Positions 26,929 through 36,347 of a stretch of DNA of 64,000 nucleotides are shown piece by piece. Each line of letters opens with the position of its first letter. The first letter of the stretch is position 1. Both the position numbers and the translations under genes were made by a program. The DNA is from Zobellia roscoffensis. Lineage in GTDB: Bacteria; Bacteroidota; Bacteroidia; Flavobacteriales; Flavobacteriaceae. Under the pieces are notes generated by a model. It did not search any database. It had not been told where the DNA came from and saw only the letters and a list, made by a program, of their open reading frames with translations. The stretch is taken from positions 2,106,504 through 2,170,503 of the forward strand of contig NZ_JADDXT010000002.1 of NCBI RefSeq assembly GCF_015330165.1. Direction: 5' to 3'.

Positions 26929-27163
26929 AAAGCAATATTGGCCTAAAGTATAACCTACAGTACTTGAAAACCAGTAGAAATAAATACAAATTAGGTAGTA
27001 TTTTAAAAATCAAGTCGGAGTACTACTTTAGTAAAAATTTTAAATACACAAATACAAATACACCATCAGATTCTTCTAGCCATAGAGGATGATGATAAAA
27101 CAAGTCAAAAGAGTAAACCAAATCTTTATTATTAACATTAAATTTCAAATTAAACCTTAAATT

Positions 27164-27820
27164 ATGGCACAGTCAAAATCAACAAAGAAATTATTTAACA
27201 TGGCCTACGGCCTTGGTGCATCGGTAGTAATTCTTGGTGCATTGTTCAAGATTCTTCACTGGGAGTTAGGACCCCTTAATGGTGGTATTCTACTAGCAAT
27301 AGGTCTTATTACAGAAGCGCTTATTTTTGCAATTAGTGCATTTGAACCAGTAGATGACGAGTACGATTGGTCTTTAGTATACCCAGAATTAGCTGGTGGT
27401 GCTTCAGCAGGAATTGCAAGAAGCAACGAAGCTCAAGAAATCAAAGAAGCAGAAGCCTCATTGTCTGGTAAATTAGACGAGTTATTAAAAGAAGCTGGTG
27501 TTGACGCTAACCTAATGGAAAGCCTTGGTTCTAGTATTCGTAACTTCGAAGGTGCAGCTAAAGGTATTGCTCCAACGGTTGACGCTATGGAATCTACAAG
27601 AAAGTATTCTGATGAAATGGTTCAAGCTGCTTCTCAAATGGAATCTTTGAACAGTTTATATAAAGTACAGTTAGAAAGTGCTAGCAAACAAGCTTCTGTT
27701 AATGAAGAAGTTGTTCAAAATGCATCAGCCCTTAAAGATCAAATGGAGTCTTTAGCAACTAACCTTTCTTCATTAAATGGAGTTTATGGTGGTATGTTGA
27801 CTGCAATGACAAGAAACTAA
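27164..27820 (+). CDS. gldL: Gliding motility / T9SS motor protein GldL
   Basis: Inner-membrane stator-like subunit of the proton-driven motor that powers gliding and type IX secretion. It has 218 residues. Two transmembrane helices lie near the N-terminus (about 16-31 and 38-58) and a cytoplasmic helical tail follows. The charged residues in or next to the helices (Lys29, His32, Glu51) correspond in position to the conserved proton-path residues of F. johnsoniae GldL. It is followed by gldM after 54 nt. Confidence 0.96.
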   Translation: MAQSKSTKKLFNMAYGLGASVVILGALFKILHWELGPLNGGILLAIGLITEALIFAISAFEPVDDEYDWSLVYPELAGGASAGIARSNEAQEIKEAEASLSGKLDELLKEAGVDANLMESLGSSIRNFEGAAKGIAPTVDAMESTRKYSDEMVQAASQMESLNSLYKVQLESASKQASVNEEVVQNASALKDQMESLATNLSSLNGVYGGMLTAMTRN

Positions 27821-27874
27821 TTAGAGATTAGTTAACCCCAAATCAAATAATTAATCAAATCTAATTAAAAAAAC

Positions 27875-29437
27875 ATGGCAGGAGGAAAAGCAACACCACG
27901 TCAGAAGATGGTCAATCTAATGTATTTGATCTTCATCGCTATGCTGGCGTTAAACATGAGCAAAGAAGTACTTGCAGCTTTCGGGATAATGAACGAAAAG
28001 ATGGAGACTTCTAACGTAAAGACTACAGAAAGTAACCTAGCTTTCTTGAGTGGTCTAGAAACTAAAGCTGGAGAAGATTCCGAGAAATACGGAAAGCTTT
28101 ATAAAGATGCGCAGAAAATCAAGCAGATGTCACAAGAGTATTATGACTATCTAGAAGGCCTTAAACAAGGCATGACAGAAGGTTTAGAAGATGCTACGGA
28201 CTATGCGAAAATGGATAACTCTGACTTCTTAGATCAACAATTCTTTCAAGGAGACAATCTATCGGAAGGTGGAAAAGAATTCATGAGTAGAATTAATGAT
28301 TACCGCACACAGGTTGCGGCTATTGTACCAAAAGATTTGAAAGAATCTGTAAACTCTCGTTTCGCTACCGGCGATGAAAACGGTAAGGAATTAAAAAGAG
28401 ATGGTAGTAAGCAAGATTGGATCAATTACCACTATGAAGGTTACCCTTTAATAGCCTCTTTAGCTAAACTTACGGCGCTTCAAGCAGACGTAAAAGCTAC
28501 GGAAGAAGACGCTCTTAAAAGAATGTTGGAAGGTGAGTTAACGAGCCAAGTATCGCTTAAGAATTTTGCAACATCATTGCAGGCAAGTAAATCTGCTTTT
28601 TATTCTAATGAGCCGTATGATGGTAAGATCATCATTAGTAAAACTGATAATTCTTCAACTCCTGTAAAAGCTGAATTAACTTTAGACGGAAGAAAACTTT
28701 CTGAAGGTTCTGATTATAAATTAGAAGCTGGTGGTGTTAAGATGTTAATTGGAGCAGGTTCTCCCGGAGATCATACTGTAGAAGGTACATTGTACTTTAA
28801 GCAAGATGGTGAAGAGGTTCCAGTTCCTGTAAAAAACAGTTTTGCAACTATAAATAAGCCTAATGCTGCTTTGATTGCTGCTGATAAGATGAACGTTGTT
28901 TACCGTGGTGTGGCTAATCCAATGTCGATTACCATACCGGGAATAGCAGATAATAAGGTTAATGCGAATGCAACTGGTTTATCGAGACGTCAAGGAAGTA
29001 GTTATACTATGACTCCTGGTAAAGGTCGTGAAGTTACAATTACTGCCTCTGGTACTACAAGTGATGGTACGAAGGTAGGTCCTTTTAGCAATAAATTCAG
29101 AATTAAAGATATTCCAAGACCTGCAGGTTCTGTTAGTAAGCAGACAGGTAGCGCTAAAATGCCTAGGTCTAACATGGAGATTGCTACTATTGGTGCAATG
29201 TTGGAAGATTTTGATTTTGACTTGAATCTTAAAGTAAGTGGATTTAAATTCAAAGTTCCTGGTCAGCCTACTGTAAGTGTTAACGGTAACAAATTGAACG
29301 CTAACGCTAAATCTGCCCTTAAGAGAGCTAAGAGAGGTGATGCTGTTCAGATATTTGACGTACAGGCTTACATTACAAATAACAAGAGTTATAAATTGAA
29401 GAAAGTATCTCCGGTTGTAGTGGAGATTACAAACTAA
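27875..29437 (+). CDS. gldM: Gliding motility / T9SS motor protein GldM
   Basis: Periplasmic shaft of the GldLM motor, anchored by one N-terminal transmembrane helix (about residues 13-35, LMYLIFIAMLALNMSKEVLA) that packs within the GldL ring. At 520 residues it has the usual length; the long periplasmic part forms the four-domain dimeric shaft known for the family. It lies between gldL and gldN. A stem-loop separates it from gldN. Confidence 0.96.
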   Translation: MAGGKATPRQKMVNLMYLIFIAMLALNMSKEVLAAFGIMNEKMETSNVKTTESNLAFLSGLETKAGEDSEKYGKLYKDAQKIKQMSQEYYDYLEGLKQGMTEGLEDATDYAKMDNSDFLDQQFFQGDNLSEGGKEFMSRINDYRTQVAAIVPKDLKESVNSRFATGDENGKELKRDGSKQDWINYHYEGYPLIASLAKLTALQADVKATEEDALKRMLEGELTSQVSLKNFATSLQASKSAFYSNEPYDGKIIISKTDNSSTPVKAELTLDGRKLSEGSDYKLEAGGVKMLIGAGSPGDHTVEGTLYFKQDGEEVPVPVKNSFATINKPNAALIAADKMNVVYRGVANPMSITIPGIADNKVNANATGLSRRQGSSYTMTPGKGREVTITASGTTSDGTKVGPFSNKFRIKDIPRPAGSVSKQTGSAKMPRSNMEIATIGAMLEDFDFDLNLKVSGFKFKVPGQPTVSVNGNKLNANAKSALKRAKRGDAVQIFDVQAYITNNKSYKLKKVSPVVVEITN

Positions 29438-29451
29438 TAACAACTAGTATA

Positions 29452-29477
29452 ACCGAGCGGTCTTTTGATCGCTCGGT
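29452..29477 (+). other. Stem-loop between gldM and gldN
   Basis: Arms ACCGAGCG (29452-29459) and CGCTCGGT (29470-29477) extend by a wobble and two pairs to a TTTT loop. An AT-rich stretch follows without a clean T run. It lies inside the operon, 15 nt after the gldM stop and 20 nt before the gldN start. It could be an RNA-processing or attenuation site that sets gldN dosage. Confidence 0.65.
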
Positions 29478-29496
29478 AATTTAAAATTTTACAAAC

Positions 29497-30399
29497 ATGA
29501 ATTGGAAAAATGCTTTAGTAATTGGTGCAGTAACATTGTTGCCAGTTTCCATGATGGCCCAGGCGAACATATTGAACGCCAAAAAGCCAGAGGAAATAGG
29601 CATTAAGACCGAAGCTCAAAAAGCTTTGGACAATGATGCTCCCCTTGAGTATGGTTATGTAGATGATCGTGACATTCTTTGGTCTAAGACCGTTTGGGAA
29701 GTTATAGATCTTGATGAAAGGGTAAATTTCCCTTTATATTATCCTACAGATACCATTGATATTGGTAACGACAGAAGATCGTTGTATGATGTTATTTTGA
29801 AAAATATTAAGAACGGTAAGCTAAAAGATGTTTACGCAGATTCTTATTTTACGGATAAACGTAAGTTTAGCGACCTTCAAAGTACATTGCAAAAAGTAGA
29901 TACTACAGATTATGGTTACGAACAAATCAACGCAGGTGAAGAACTTTCTCCTGAATACGTGATGAAAAGAAACCTAACTGCGGCAGATATTGAAGAGTAC
30001 CGTATAAAAGGTATGTGGTATTTTGACAAGCGCCAAGGTGAATTAAAGTATCGTTTATTAGGTATTGCCCCAGTGGCACCAGATGTTAACTTTATAGATG
30101 ATGACTCTATGGATCCAGGCGATGCAAAGGTTGAGCTTTTCTGGGTATGGTATCCAGATGCGCGTAATATATTGCACGAGGCCAAAGTCTTTAACCAGAG
30201 AAACTCTGCACAACCTATATCTTTTGATATGTTGTTGAATGCAAGAAGATTCAACGGTGTAATTTATAGAGAAGACAATGTTCATGGTGATCGTAAAGTA
30301 AACGATTATATTACCGATAATGCTTTGTTTCAGTTGTTAGAAGCTGGTAGAATTCAAGAGGTCATTAGAGACCGAGAACAAGACATGTGGGCTTACTAG
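29497..30399 (+). CDS. gldN: Gliding motility / T9SS ring protein GldN
   Basis: Periplasmic protein of 300 residues with an N-terminal signal peptide (cleavage near MMAQA), forming the T9SS ring complex with GldK. Typical segments include VWEVIDLDERVNFPLYYP and ELKYRLLGIAPV in the central domain. It is the last gene of gldKLMN, and a terminator follows 33 nt after the stop. Confidence 0.95.
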   Translation: MNWKNALVIGAVTLLPVSMMAQANILNAKKPEEIGIKTEAQKALDNDAPLEYGYVDDRDILWSKTVWEVIDLDERVNFPLYYPTDTIDIGNDRRSLYDVILKNIKNGKLKDVYADSYFTDKRKFSDLQSTLQKVDTTDYGYEQINAGEELSPEYVMKRNLTAADIEEYRIKGMWYFDKRQGELKYRLLGIAPVAPDVNFIDDDSMDPGDAKVELFWVWYPDARNILHEAKVFNQRNSAQPISFDMLLNARRFNGVIYREDNVHGDRKVNDYITDNALFQLLEAGRIQEVIRDREQDMWAY

Positions 30400-30431
30400 A
30401 CCCAAGAATATTCCAATTCAAATAGTATTAA

Positions 30432-30466
30432 GCGCCCTGACAATTTTTGTCGGGGCGTTTTTTTTG
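30432..30466 (+). terminator. Intrinsic terminator after gldN
   Basis: Arms GCGCCCTGAC (30432-30441) and GTCGGGGCG (30449-30457) pair with one G-U, followed by a T8 run. It closes the gldKLMN cluster. Confidence 0.9.
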
Positions 30467-30479
30467 ATTGCCGTTTTTT

Positions 30480-30487
30480 TACCTTTG
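30480..30487 (+). promoter_or_regulatory. Putative -7 box (TACCTTTG) of the FAD oxidoreductase gene
   Basis: Exact TAnnTTTG match. The ATG at 30492 is 12 nt after its first base, implying a leaderless transcript if the box is used. No -33 TTG was found at standard spacing. Confidence 0.4.
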
Positions 30488-30491
30488 GGTC

Positions 30492-31544
30492 ATGGTAGAT
30501 TATTTAATTGTGGGGCTCGGTCTTGCAGGTATTTCATTTTGTGAGCAATTAGAGAAGAATAACAAATCCTTTAAGGTAATTAGTGATACTTCTCAGACTT
30601 CTTCAATCGTAGCGGGAGGATTATATAATCCTGTTATTCTAAAGCGTTTTACCCTGGCTTGGCAGGCAGAGGAACAGATGAAGGAAGCCAAATCTTTCTA
30701 TGTAAGCTTAGAGAATAAATTAGGTGTGAAATTAGACTATACGCTTCCGGTCTATAGACGCTTTCATTCCATTGAAGAGCAGAATTTGTGGTTTGAAGCT
30801 TCAGATAAAAAAGGATTGGATAAGTTCTTAAACACAAAGATTAAGCCAAGTACCAACCCAGGTATAGATGCTCCTTTTGGTTACGGAGAGGTTGTGGGTA
30901 CAGGAAGAATAGATACACAAACATTAGTTTCATCTTATAGAGATTACCTTCGCACTAAAGGTTTATTATCTGAAGAAACTTTCGATTTTAGTAATTTTAA
31001 TCAAACGGAAGGCGGAGTCAAGTATGGGTCGTTCTCAGCAAAGAAAATTGTTTTCGCCGAAGGTTTTGGATTAAAAAACAATCCCTTTTTCAATTATCTG
31101 CCGCTACAAGGTTCTAAGGGGGAATATCTATTTATAAAAGCTCCTGAGTTAAAAGAAGGGAGAGCTATAAAATCATCGGTATTTATTATTCCGCAAGGCA
31201 ATGATATCTATAGGGTAGGTGCTAATTATGAACGTAATGATAAAACGAACTTGCCAACGGAAAGTGCCAAAGAGGAACTTTTGGCCAAATTAAGAAGCGT
31301 GCTTAAAACTGAGTTTGAAGTTGTAGACCAAGTAGCTGGAGTTCGTCCTACAGTTGTGGATAGGAAGCCCTTGGTAGGCTGTCACCCAGAAATCAAAAGC
31401 TTATATGTGCTAAATGGTTTTGGTTCACGAGGGGTGCTTATAGGTCCATCAGTATCAAAACAATTGTACGCTTTAGTTGAAGGTAATGAATCACTGGACC
31501 CGGAAATAGATATAGCCCGGTTTACCCAGAAATATTATCGCTAA
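30492..31544 (+). CDS. FAD-dependent oxidoreductase of the DAO/glycine oxidase family
   Basis: Flavoprotein of 350 residues. The ADP-binding motif is at the very N-terminus (DYLIVGLGLAGISFCEQL, a GxGxxG variant), and the C-terminal DAO motif is DQVAGVRPTVVDRKPLVG with GFGSRGVLIGP. An ATG at 30492 is preferred over an upstream TTG because the Rossmann strand begins directly after it. Substrate is not predictable; amino acids or derivatives are typical of the family. The gene starts after the gldN terminator and overlaps the convergent DUF983 gene by 23 nt at its 3' end. Confidence 0.87.
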   Translation: MVDYLIVGLGLAGISFCEQLEKNNKSFKVISDTSQTSSIVAGGLYNPVILKRFTLAWQAEEQMKEAKSFYVSLENKLGVKLDYTLPVYRRFHSIEEQNLWFEASDKKGLDKFLNTKIKPSTNPGIDAPFGYGEVVGTGRIDTQTLVSSYRDYLRTKGLLSEETFDFSNFNQTEGGVKYGSFSAKKIVFAEGFGLKNNPFFNYLPLQGSKGEYLFIKAPELKEGRAIKSSVFIIPQGNDIYRVGANYERNDKTNLPTESAKEELLAKLRSVLKTEFEVVDQVAGVRPTVVDRKPLVGCHPEIKSLYVLNGFGSRGVLIGPSVSKQLYALVEGNESLDPEIDIARFTQKYYR

Positions 31545-31938
31545 CTCTTTTATGGTGATTGGCAGCTGCATTTACGTCATAACCAATGAAAAAATTAATC
31601 CAGATGTTTCTGGATAGCCTAATAATTAACGGCATGAAAACTATCATGGTTATAACAATGGCAATAAAAGTAGTGGTTAAACTTGCACCAATGAACAAAA
31701 AACTGATAACAAAAGCGGCTACGGCAAAAGCAATTCCTACACCGTAACTAACGTACATAGCACCATAAAAAAAGGAAGGTTCTATTTTATATTTCGTTCC
31801 GCAAGTAGAGCAACGTTCATGCATATCAAAAATTTTGCCTAAATGATAAGGATTCGTGTCCTCATACATGCTCTCTTCATGGCATTTGGGACAACTTCCT
31901 GTTAAAATGCTGTATAGTTTGTTTCCTTTTTTTAACAT
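31522..31938 (-). CDS. DUF983 family membrane protein
   Basis: About 138 residues from the ATG at 31938; a longer frame from TTG at 31956 is less likely. The N-terminus has a zinc-ribbon-like pair of Cys motifs, CPKC and CSTC. Two transmembrane helices follow (ISFLFIGASL and VITMIVFMPLIIR regions). The family is widespread in Bacteroidetes and of unknown function. It is convergent with the FAD oxidoreductase gene, the two stop regions overlapping by 23 nt. Confidence 0.87.
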   Translation of the reverse strand: MLKKGNKLYSILTGSCPKCHEESMYEDTNPYHLGKIFDMHERCSTCGTKYKIEPSFFYGAMYVSYGVGIAFAVAAFVISFLFIGASLTTTFIAIVITMIVFMPLIIRLSRNIWINFFIGYDVNAAANHHKRVSDNISG

Positions 31939-32072
31939 TTGCAAAACTTTAGGCAAAAGTACGATTTTGACTTTTCTTTCAATGTAACGATCATTACAAA
32001 GAACAGTATTTTTTCACAATAAGTAACACCATTTAGGCATGATGCCTATTTGAATCTAGAATTTTTAAAAGT

Positions 32073-33983
32073 ATGTTGAATATCCATAACCTTTCCGTTT
32101 CTTTTGGCGGAGAATATCTTTTTGAGGAAATATCCTTTCGTTTGAATGGTGGTGATCGGGTAGGCCTGATTGGTAAAAACGGAGCAGGTAAATCAACATT
32201 ATTAAAAATGCTTTCCAAAGATATGCCTATAGATTCGGGAACCATTGCAATGGAGAAGAATATTAAAATAGGTTTTCTCCGTCAGGATATAGATTTTGTT
32301 TTGGGGCGTACTGTTTTAGAAGAGTCGTATCAAGCATTTGAAGAAATAAAGGCATTAGAGCTCAAACTAGATGACATCAACCATCAATTGGCAGAGCGTA
32401 CGGATTATGAAAGCGATATCTATCATCAACTCATGGTGGATTTGAGCGATATAACCCATCGCTACGAAATTTTGGGCGGATATAATTACCAAGGTGAAAC
32501 TGAAAAGATATTACTAGGGCTTGGTTTTAAGCGTGAAGATTTTGATAAAAAAACCGATACTTTTTCCGGTGGATGGCGAATGCGAATTGAATTGGCTAAA
32601 CTTTTATTGCAAAGCAATGATGTACTGCTACTGGATGAGCCTACTAACCACTTGGATATTGAATCTATTATTTGGTTAGAGCAGTTTTTAAAGGGGTACG
32701 CGGGGGCGGTTGTGATTGTTTCTCATGATAAGATGTTTTTAGATAATGTTACCAATCGTACCATAGAGATTTCTTTAGGACGCATCTATGATTATGGCAA
32801 GCCTTATTCTGAGTTTCTTTTGTTGAGAGGAGAAATAAAAGAGCAACAGATGAACGCTCTAAAGAATCAAGAAAAAGAAATTCAGCAAGCAGAACGTTTG
32901 ATCGAGAAGTTCCGTGCAAAGAGTTCTAAAGCTTCAATGGCACAATCGCTTATTAAAAAATTGGATAAGATGGACCGTATAGAGGTGGATCAAGATGACA
33001 ATGCTGTCATGAATTTGCGTTTTCCGGTTTCTATAACGCCAGGTAAGGTTGTGGCAGAAATAGATGAGCTTGCTAAGAGTTATGGAGAAAAAGATGTACT
33101 AAAAGGTATTAATCTTCTTTTAGAGCGCGATAGCAAGACAGCTTTCGTGGGGCAGAATGGCCAAGGTAAATCTACATTGGCTAAAATAATGGTAGGCGAT
33201 TTAGACTACGAAGGTAAAATGAAGCTGGGCCACAATGTGCAAATAGGATACTTTGCGCAGAACCAAGCGGAATATCTAGACGGTAGCAAAACCATTTTAG
33301 ATACAATGATTGATGCTGCTAATGAAAAAAACAGAAGTAAGGTAAGAGATATTCTAGGCTCGTTTTTATTTAAAGGAGATGAGGTAGAAAAGTATGTAAA
33401 AGTACTTTCCGGTGGTGAGCGTAACCGTCTGGCTTTGGCTAAAATGCTATTGCAACCATTTAACGTTTTGGTGATGGATGAGCCAACCAATCACTTGGAT
33501 ATTCAATCTAAAAATGTATTGAAGCAGGCCTTACAGAATTTTGATGGTACGCTTGTTTTGGTTTCTCACGATAGAGATTTTCTTCAAGGATTGACCAATA
33601 AGGTCTATGAGTTTAAGGATAAAGCGATAAAAGAATATTTGGGTGATATAGATTATTACCTAGATCAACGTAAAGTAGAAGATTTTAGGGCGATTGAAAA
33701 AAAGCAGGAAGTTCAGAAAAAAAGCGTCGCGCCAAAATCTAGTGCAGACGATTTTAAAGAGCAGAAGAAACTAAAATCACTAAAAAACAGGCTCAGTTCT
33801 GTAGAGTCAGATATTGCCAAGCTTGAAAAAGAGATAGCTGAAATAGACCATCAACTATTAATGGACTATGATAAAACCATTGCTGTTCCCAACTTTTTTG
33901 ATGGGTATGAGAAGAAGAAAAAGCAACTGGAACAGATGATGGGTAAATGGGAAGAAATTACTTTGGAGCTAGAGAATTACTAA
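32073..33983 (+). CDS. ABC-F family ATP-binding protein
   Basis: Cytoplasmic protein of 636 residues with two ATP-binding cassettes and no membrane segments, as in ABC-F translation factors (EttA/Uup type). Cassette 1 has Walker A GKNGAGKST (36-44) and signature FSGGWRMRIELAK. Cassette 2 has GQNGQGKST and signature LSGGERNRLALAK. Both have the DEPTNHLDI Walker B extension. The linker between them is charged and helical, and a coiled-coil C-terminal domain (about 550-636) fits the Uup-like group. A role in translation or DNA-linked processes is inferred from family; the exact subfamily cannot be fixed. Confidence 0.93.
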   Translation: MLNIHNLSVSFGGEYLFEEISFRLNGGDRVGLIGKNGAGKSTLLKMLSKDMPIDSGTIAMEKNIKIGFLRQDIDFVLGRTVLEESYQAFEEIKALELKLDDINHQLAERTDYESDIYHQLMVDLSDITHRYEILGGYNYQGETEKILLGLGFKREDFDKKTDTFSGGWRMRIELAKLLLQSNDVLLLDEPTNHLDIESIIWLEQFLKGYAGAVVIVSHDKMFLDNVTNRTIEISLGRIYDYGKPYSEFLLLRGEIKEQQMNALKNQEKEIQQAERLIEKFRAKSSKASMAQSLIKKLDKMDRIEVDQDDNAVMNLRFPVSITPGKVVAEIDELAKSYGEKDVLKGINLLLERDSKTAFVGQNGQGKSTLAKIMVGDLDYEGKMKLGHNVQIGYFAQNQAEYLDGSKTILDTMIDAANEKNRSKVRDILGSFLFKGDEVEKYVKVLSGGERNRLALAKMLLQPFNVLVMDEPTNHLDIQSKNVLKQALQNFDGTLVLVSHDRDFLQGLTNKVYEFKDKAIKEYLGDIDYYLDQRKVEDFRAIEKKQEVQKKSVAPKSSADDFKEQKKLKSLKNRLSSVESDIAKLEKEIAEIDHQLLMDYDKTIAVPNFFDGYEKKKKQLEQMMGKWEEITLELENY

Positions 33984-34001
33984 TTCTATAACGTAAAGTG
34001 G

Positions 34002-34032
34002 TGTTGTGAAATAGTCATCACAACAGAATTTT
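34002..34032 (+). terminator. Weak terminator-like hairpin after the ABC-F gene
   Basis: TGTTGTGA (34002-34009) and TCACAACA (34018-34025) form a perfect 8-bp stem followed by GAATTTTA. A third TCACAACA occurs at 34039-34046. The T run is short, so termination is uncertain. Confidence 0.5.
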
Positions 34033-34165
34033 AGGTTTTCACAACATTATAGGGCGGTTGGACGATAATTTTTGTTTTTCATCCTCGTTTAGGCTTATTT
34101 TTGTAAGGTAATTCTCTGTGAGTTACACCCAACGCTTACTATCAACCAAAAAAATAAGTATTTGT

Positions 34166-35038
34166 ATGAAAAGTCTATTGAGTTACTTAGTGCTTTTTTG
34201 CATCACGGTGCACATGGTTTTGGCCAAAGTTCCAAACAAAGAAATAGAATCGCTTGTAGCGCTCTATAATTCTACTAATGGAGAGTCATGGCAAAGAAGC
34301 TGGGATATATCTGCCGATGTTAGTACATGGGAAGGTGTTACGGTTAGAAACAATCACGTTGTAGAAATCAATCTTTTTAATAATAATCTTCAGGGGGTTA
34401 TTCCTAGTAGTATTGGAGATCTTGAGAAATTAGAAACGTTGAATTTGGCTTTCAATGGTATAACAGGTGAATTGCCTAAAGAAATTGCTCAATTATCTAG
34501 ATTACGTGTTTTGAAGATTGAAATGAACCGTATAAAAGGAGAGCTTCCGTTGGAATTAGGAAGAATGAGAAGCTTAATGGAGCTTACCGCTTTCAATAAC
34601 TTTATAACCGGGAGCATTCCTGAAAGTATAGGAGAGATTAAAAACCTAAAAATATTAAACTTATCTAGTAACAGTTTAAAAGGTAACATACCAAAATCAG
34701 TAGGTGGTTTAGCGCAGTTAGAAAGCTTAGGTCTTTTTGAGAATACGCTAGAAGGAAGCATTCCTTCAGAAATAGGTGGACTCACAAAATTAAAAGAACT
34801 TGTACTTGCCAATAACCAATTGGGAGGAGCGGTACCAGAAGAGTTTGGTCAGTTGGCAAGCTTAGAGGTGTTACAGATTCAGAATAACAAGTTTGATTCA
34901 TTCAAAAACCTACAATCAATGGATGAAAAGCAGTTCTTGGTTTTTGATTATGATAAAGAAGATGATAAGATAGATTTCAAAAATGTTGAGTATGGCAGAA
35001 CTAGAATGGCCGATACTAAATTTGAAGACGAAGAGTAG
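34166..35038 (+). CDS. Secreted leucine-rich-repeat protein (plant-type LRR)
   Basis: Exported protein of 290 residues with a signal peptide (to about residue 20) and an LRRNT-like segment (ESLVALYNSTNGESWQRSW). About eight 23-24-residue LRRs of the plant-specific class follow (consensus seen as LxxLxxLxLxxNxLxGxIPxxIGxL). The ATG at 34166 is chosen over an in-frame GTG at 34118 because it starts the signal peptide. The C-terminus is acidic with no T9SS sorting domain visible. Probably a protein-interaction protein of the envelope; partner unknown. A strong terminator follows. Confidence 0.88.
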   Translation: MKSLLSYLVLFCITVHMVLAKVPNKEIESLVALYNSTNGESWQRSWDISADVSTWEGVTVRNNHVVEINLFNNNLQGVIPSSIGDLEKLETLNLAFNGITGELPKEIAQLSRLRVLKIEMNRIKGELPLELGRMRSLMELTAFNNFITGSIPESIGEIKNLKILNLSSNSLKGNIPKSVGGLAQLESLGLFENTLEGSIPSEIGGLTKLKELVLANNQLGGAVPEEFGQLASLEVLQIQNNKFDSFKNLQSMDEKQFLVFDYDKEDDKIDFKNVEYGRTRMADTKFEDEE

Positions 35039-35073
35039 AAAATAGATTTCCATAATTTATAGTTAGTTTGGTT

Positions 35074-35104
35074 AAAGGGATGCGGAAATGCATCCCTTTT
35101 TTTT
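35074..35104 (+). terminator. Intrinsic terminator after the LRR gene
   Basis: AAAGGGATGC (35074-35083) pairs with GCATCCCTTT (35090-35099), followed by a T run to 35104. Confidence 0.92.
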
Positions 35105-35210
35105 ATGGAAATTTTAAAAAAAGTAGTTTTAAGATACATTTAACTTACCTCGCTTAAACTATTAAATAGATTTGTAGTCCAACCAGCTGGCCAAATAGCC
35201 CCATATACTT

Positions 35211-36347
35211 ATGAATACACGAAAGATTGTCCTCACCGTACTTGGCATTGTACTAATTATAGTCTCAGTTTATGCCGCAATTTCAATTGTAAATAGCAAA
35301 AGGACTCCCAGACCAAAACCAGAAAAAGTTATTAAAACTGTTTTTGTAGATACAGTTAAAAACGGAAACGTTTCCATAGTCATTCCTGCAAACGGTAATT
35401 TAAGTGCTAAACAAAGAGTAGAGTTATACTCAGAAGTTCAGGGTGTGTTTAAAAAGGGGAGCAAACTTTTTAAAGCAGGGCAAGGGTATAGGTCTGGTGA
35501 GACTATCATTCGTATAGATGCTTCGGAATATGCGGCAAGTGTACAATCGGCAAAAAGTAACTTATACAATTTAATTACTTCCATAATGCCAGATTTAAGA
35601 TTGGATTATCCTGAGATATTTCCAAAGTGGCAAAAATATCTTACGGATTTTGATATGTCTAAAGGTACTCCTGCATTGCCTGAAATGACAGATGAAAAGG
35701 AAAGGTATTTTATATCTGGCCGTGGTATACTTACTAATTATTATAACGTAAAAAATTTAGAACAACGACTGTCAAAATATAGAATTTCAGCTCCTTTTAG
35801 TGGTATTCTTACGGAAGCTTTGGTTACGGAAGGTACATTGGTTAGATCAGGTCAAAAACTTGGAGAGTTTATTAATACCGATGTCTATGAGCTGGAAGTA
35901 GCCATAGGCAAAGCCTATAGCGACCTCTTAAAGGTTGGCGAAAAGGTAGAATTGGTAAACCTTAACGGAACTAAAACCTATAGCGGAAAAGTAGCGCGAA
36001 TAAATGGAAGCGTAGATTTAGCCTCTCAGACTATTAGGGCCTATATAGATGTTAAAGATGAAAACCTGAGAGAGGGTATGTATTTAGAAGCTAATCTAGA
36101 TGCTAGAGAAGAAGAAGATGCTATTGAAATTGATAGAGCACTTTTGCTTGAAGACGATAAAGTTTTTGTGGTACGTGATACCATTCTCGATATTGTAGAT
36201 GTAAAGCCCGTTTATTTTTCTGACAAAAAGGTAGTGCTGAAAGGAGTTCCAGACGGATTAACTATTGTTTCAAAACCAGTAGTGGGTGCCTATGCCGGTA
36301 TGTTGGTGAAGGTTTTTGATGAGAATAATACAAAAACCAAAGAATAA
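35211..36347 (+). CDS. RND efflux periplasmic adaptor (membrane fusion protein)
   Basis: Adaptor of 378 residues linking an inner-membrane RND pump to an outer-membrane channel. An N-terminal membrane anchor (about 6-28) is followed by a lipoyl/barrel-sandwich half (NGNLSAKQRVELYSEVQGV), a short alpha hairpin, the second half (YRISAPFSGILTEALVTEGT) and a beta-barrel domain. The stop codon overlaps the pump start by one base (TAATG), so translational coupling is expected. It heads a tripartite operon with the next two genes. Confidence 0.93.
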   Translation: MNTRKIVLTVLGIVLIIVSVYAAISIVNSKRTPRPKPEKVIKTVFVDTVKNGNVSIVIPANGNLSAKQRVELYSEVQGVFKKGSKLFKAGQGYRSGETIIRIDASEYAASVQSAKSNLYNLITSIMPDLRLDYPEIFPKWQKYLTDFDMSKGTPALPEMTDEKERYFISGRGILTNYYNVKNLEQRLSKYRISAPFSGILTEALVTEGTLVRSGQKLGEFINTDVYELEVAIGKAYSDLLKVGEKVELVNLNGTKTYSGKVARINGSVDLASQTIRAYIDVKDENLREGMYLEANLDAREEEDAIEIDRALLLEDDKVFVVRDTILDIVDVKPVYFSDKKVVLKGVPDGLTIVSKPVVGAYAGMLVKVFDENNTKTKE

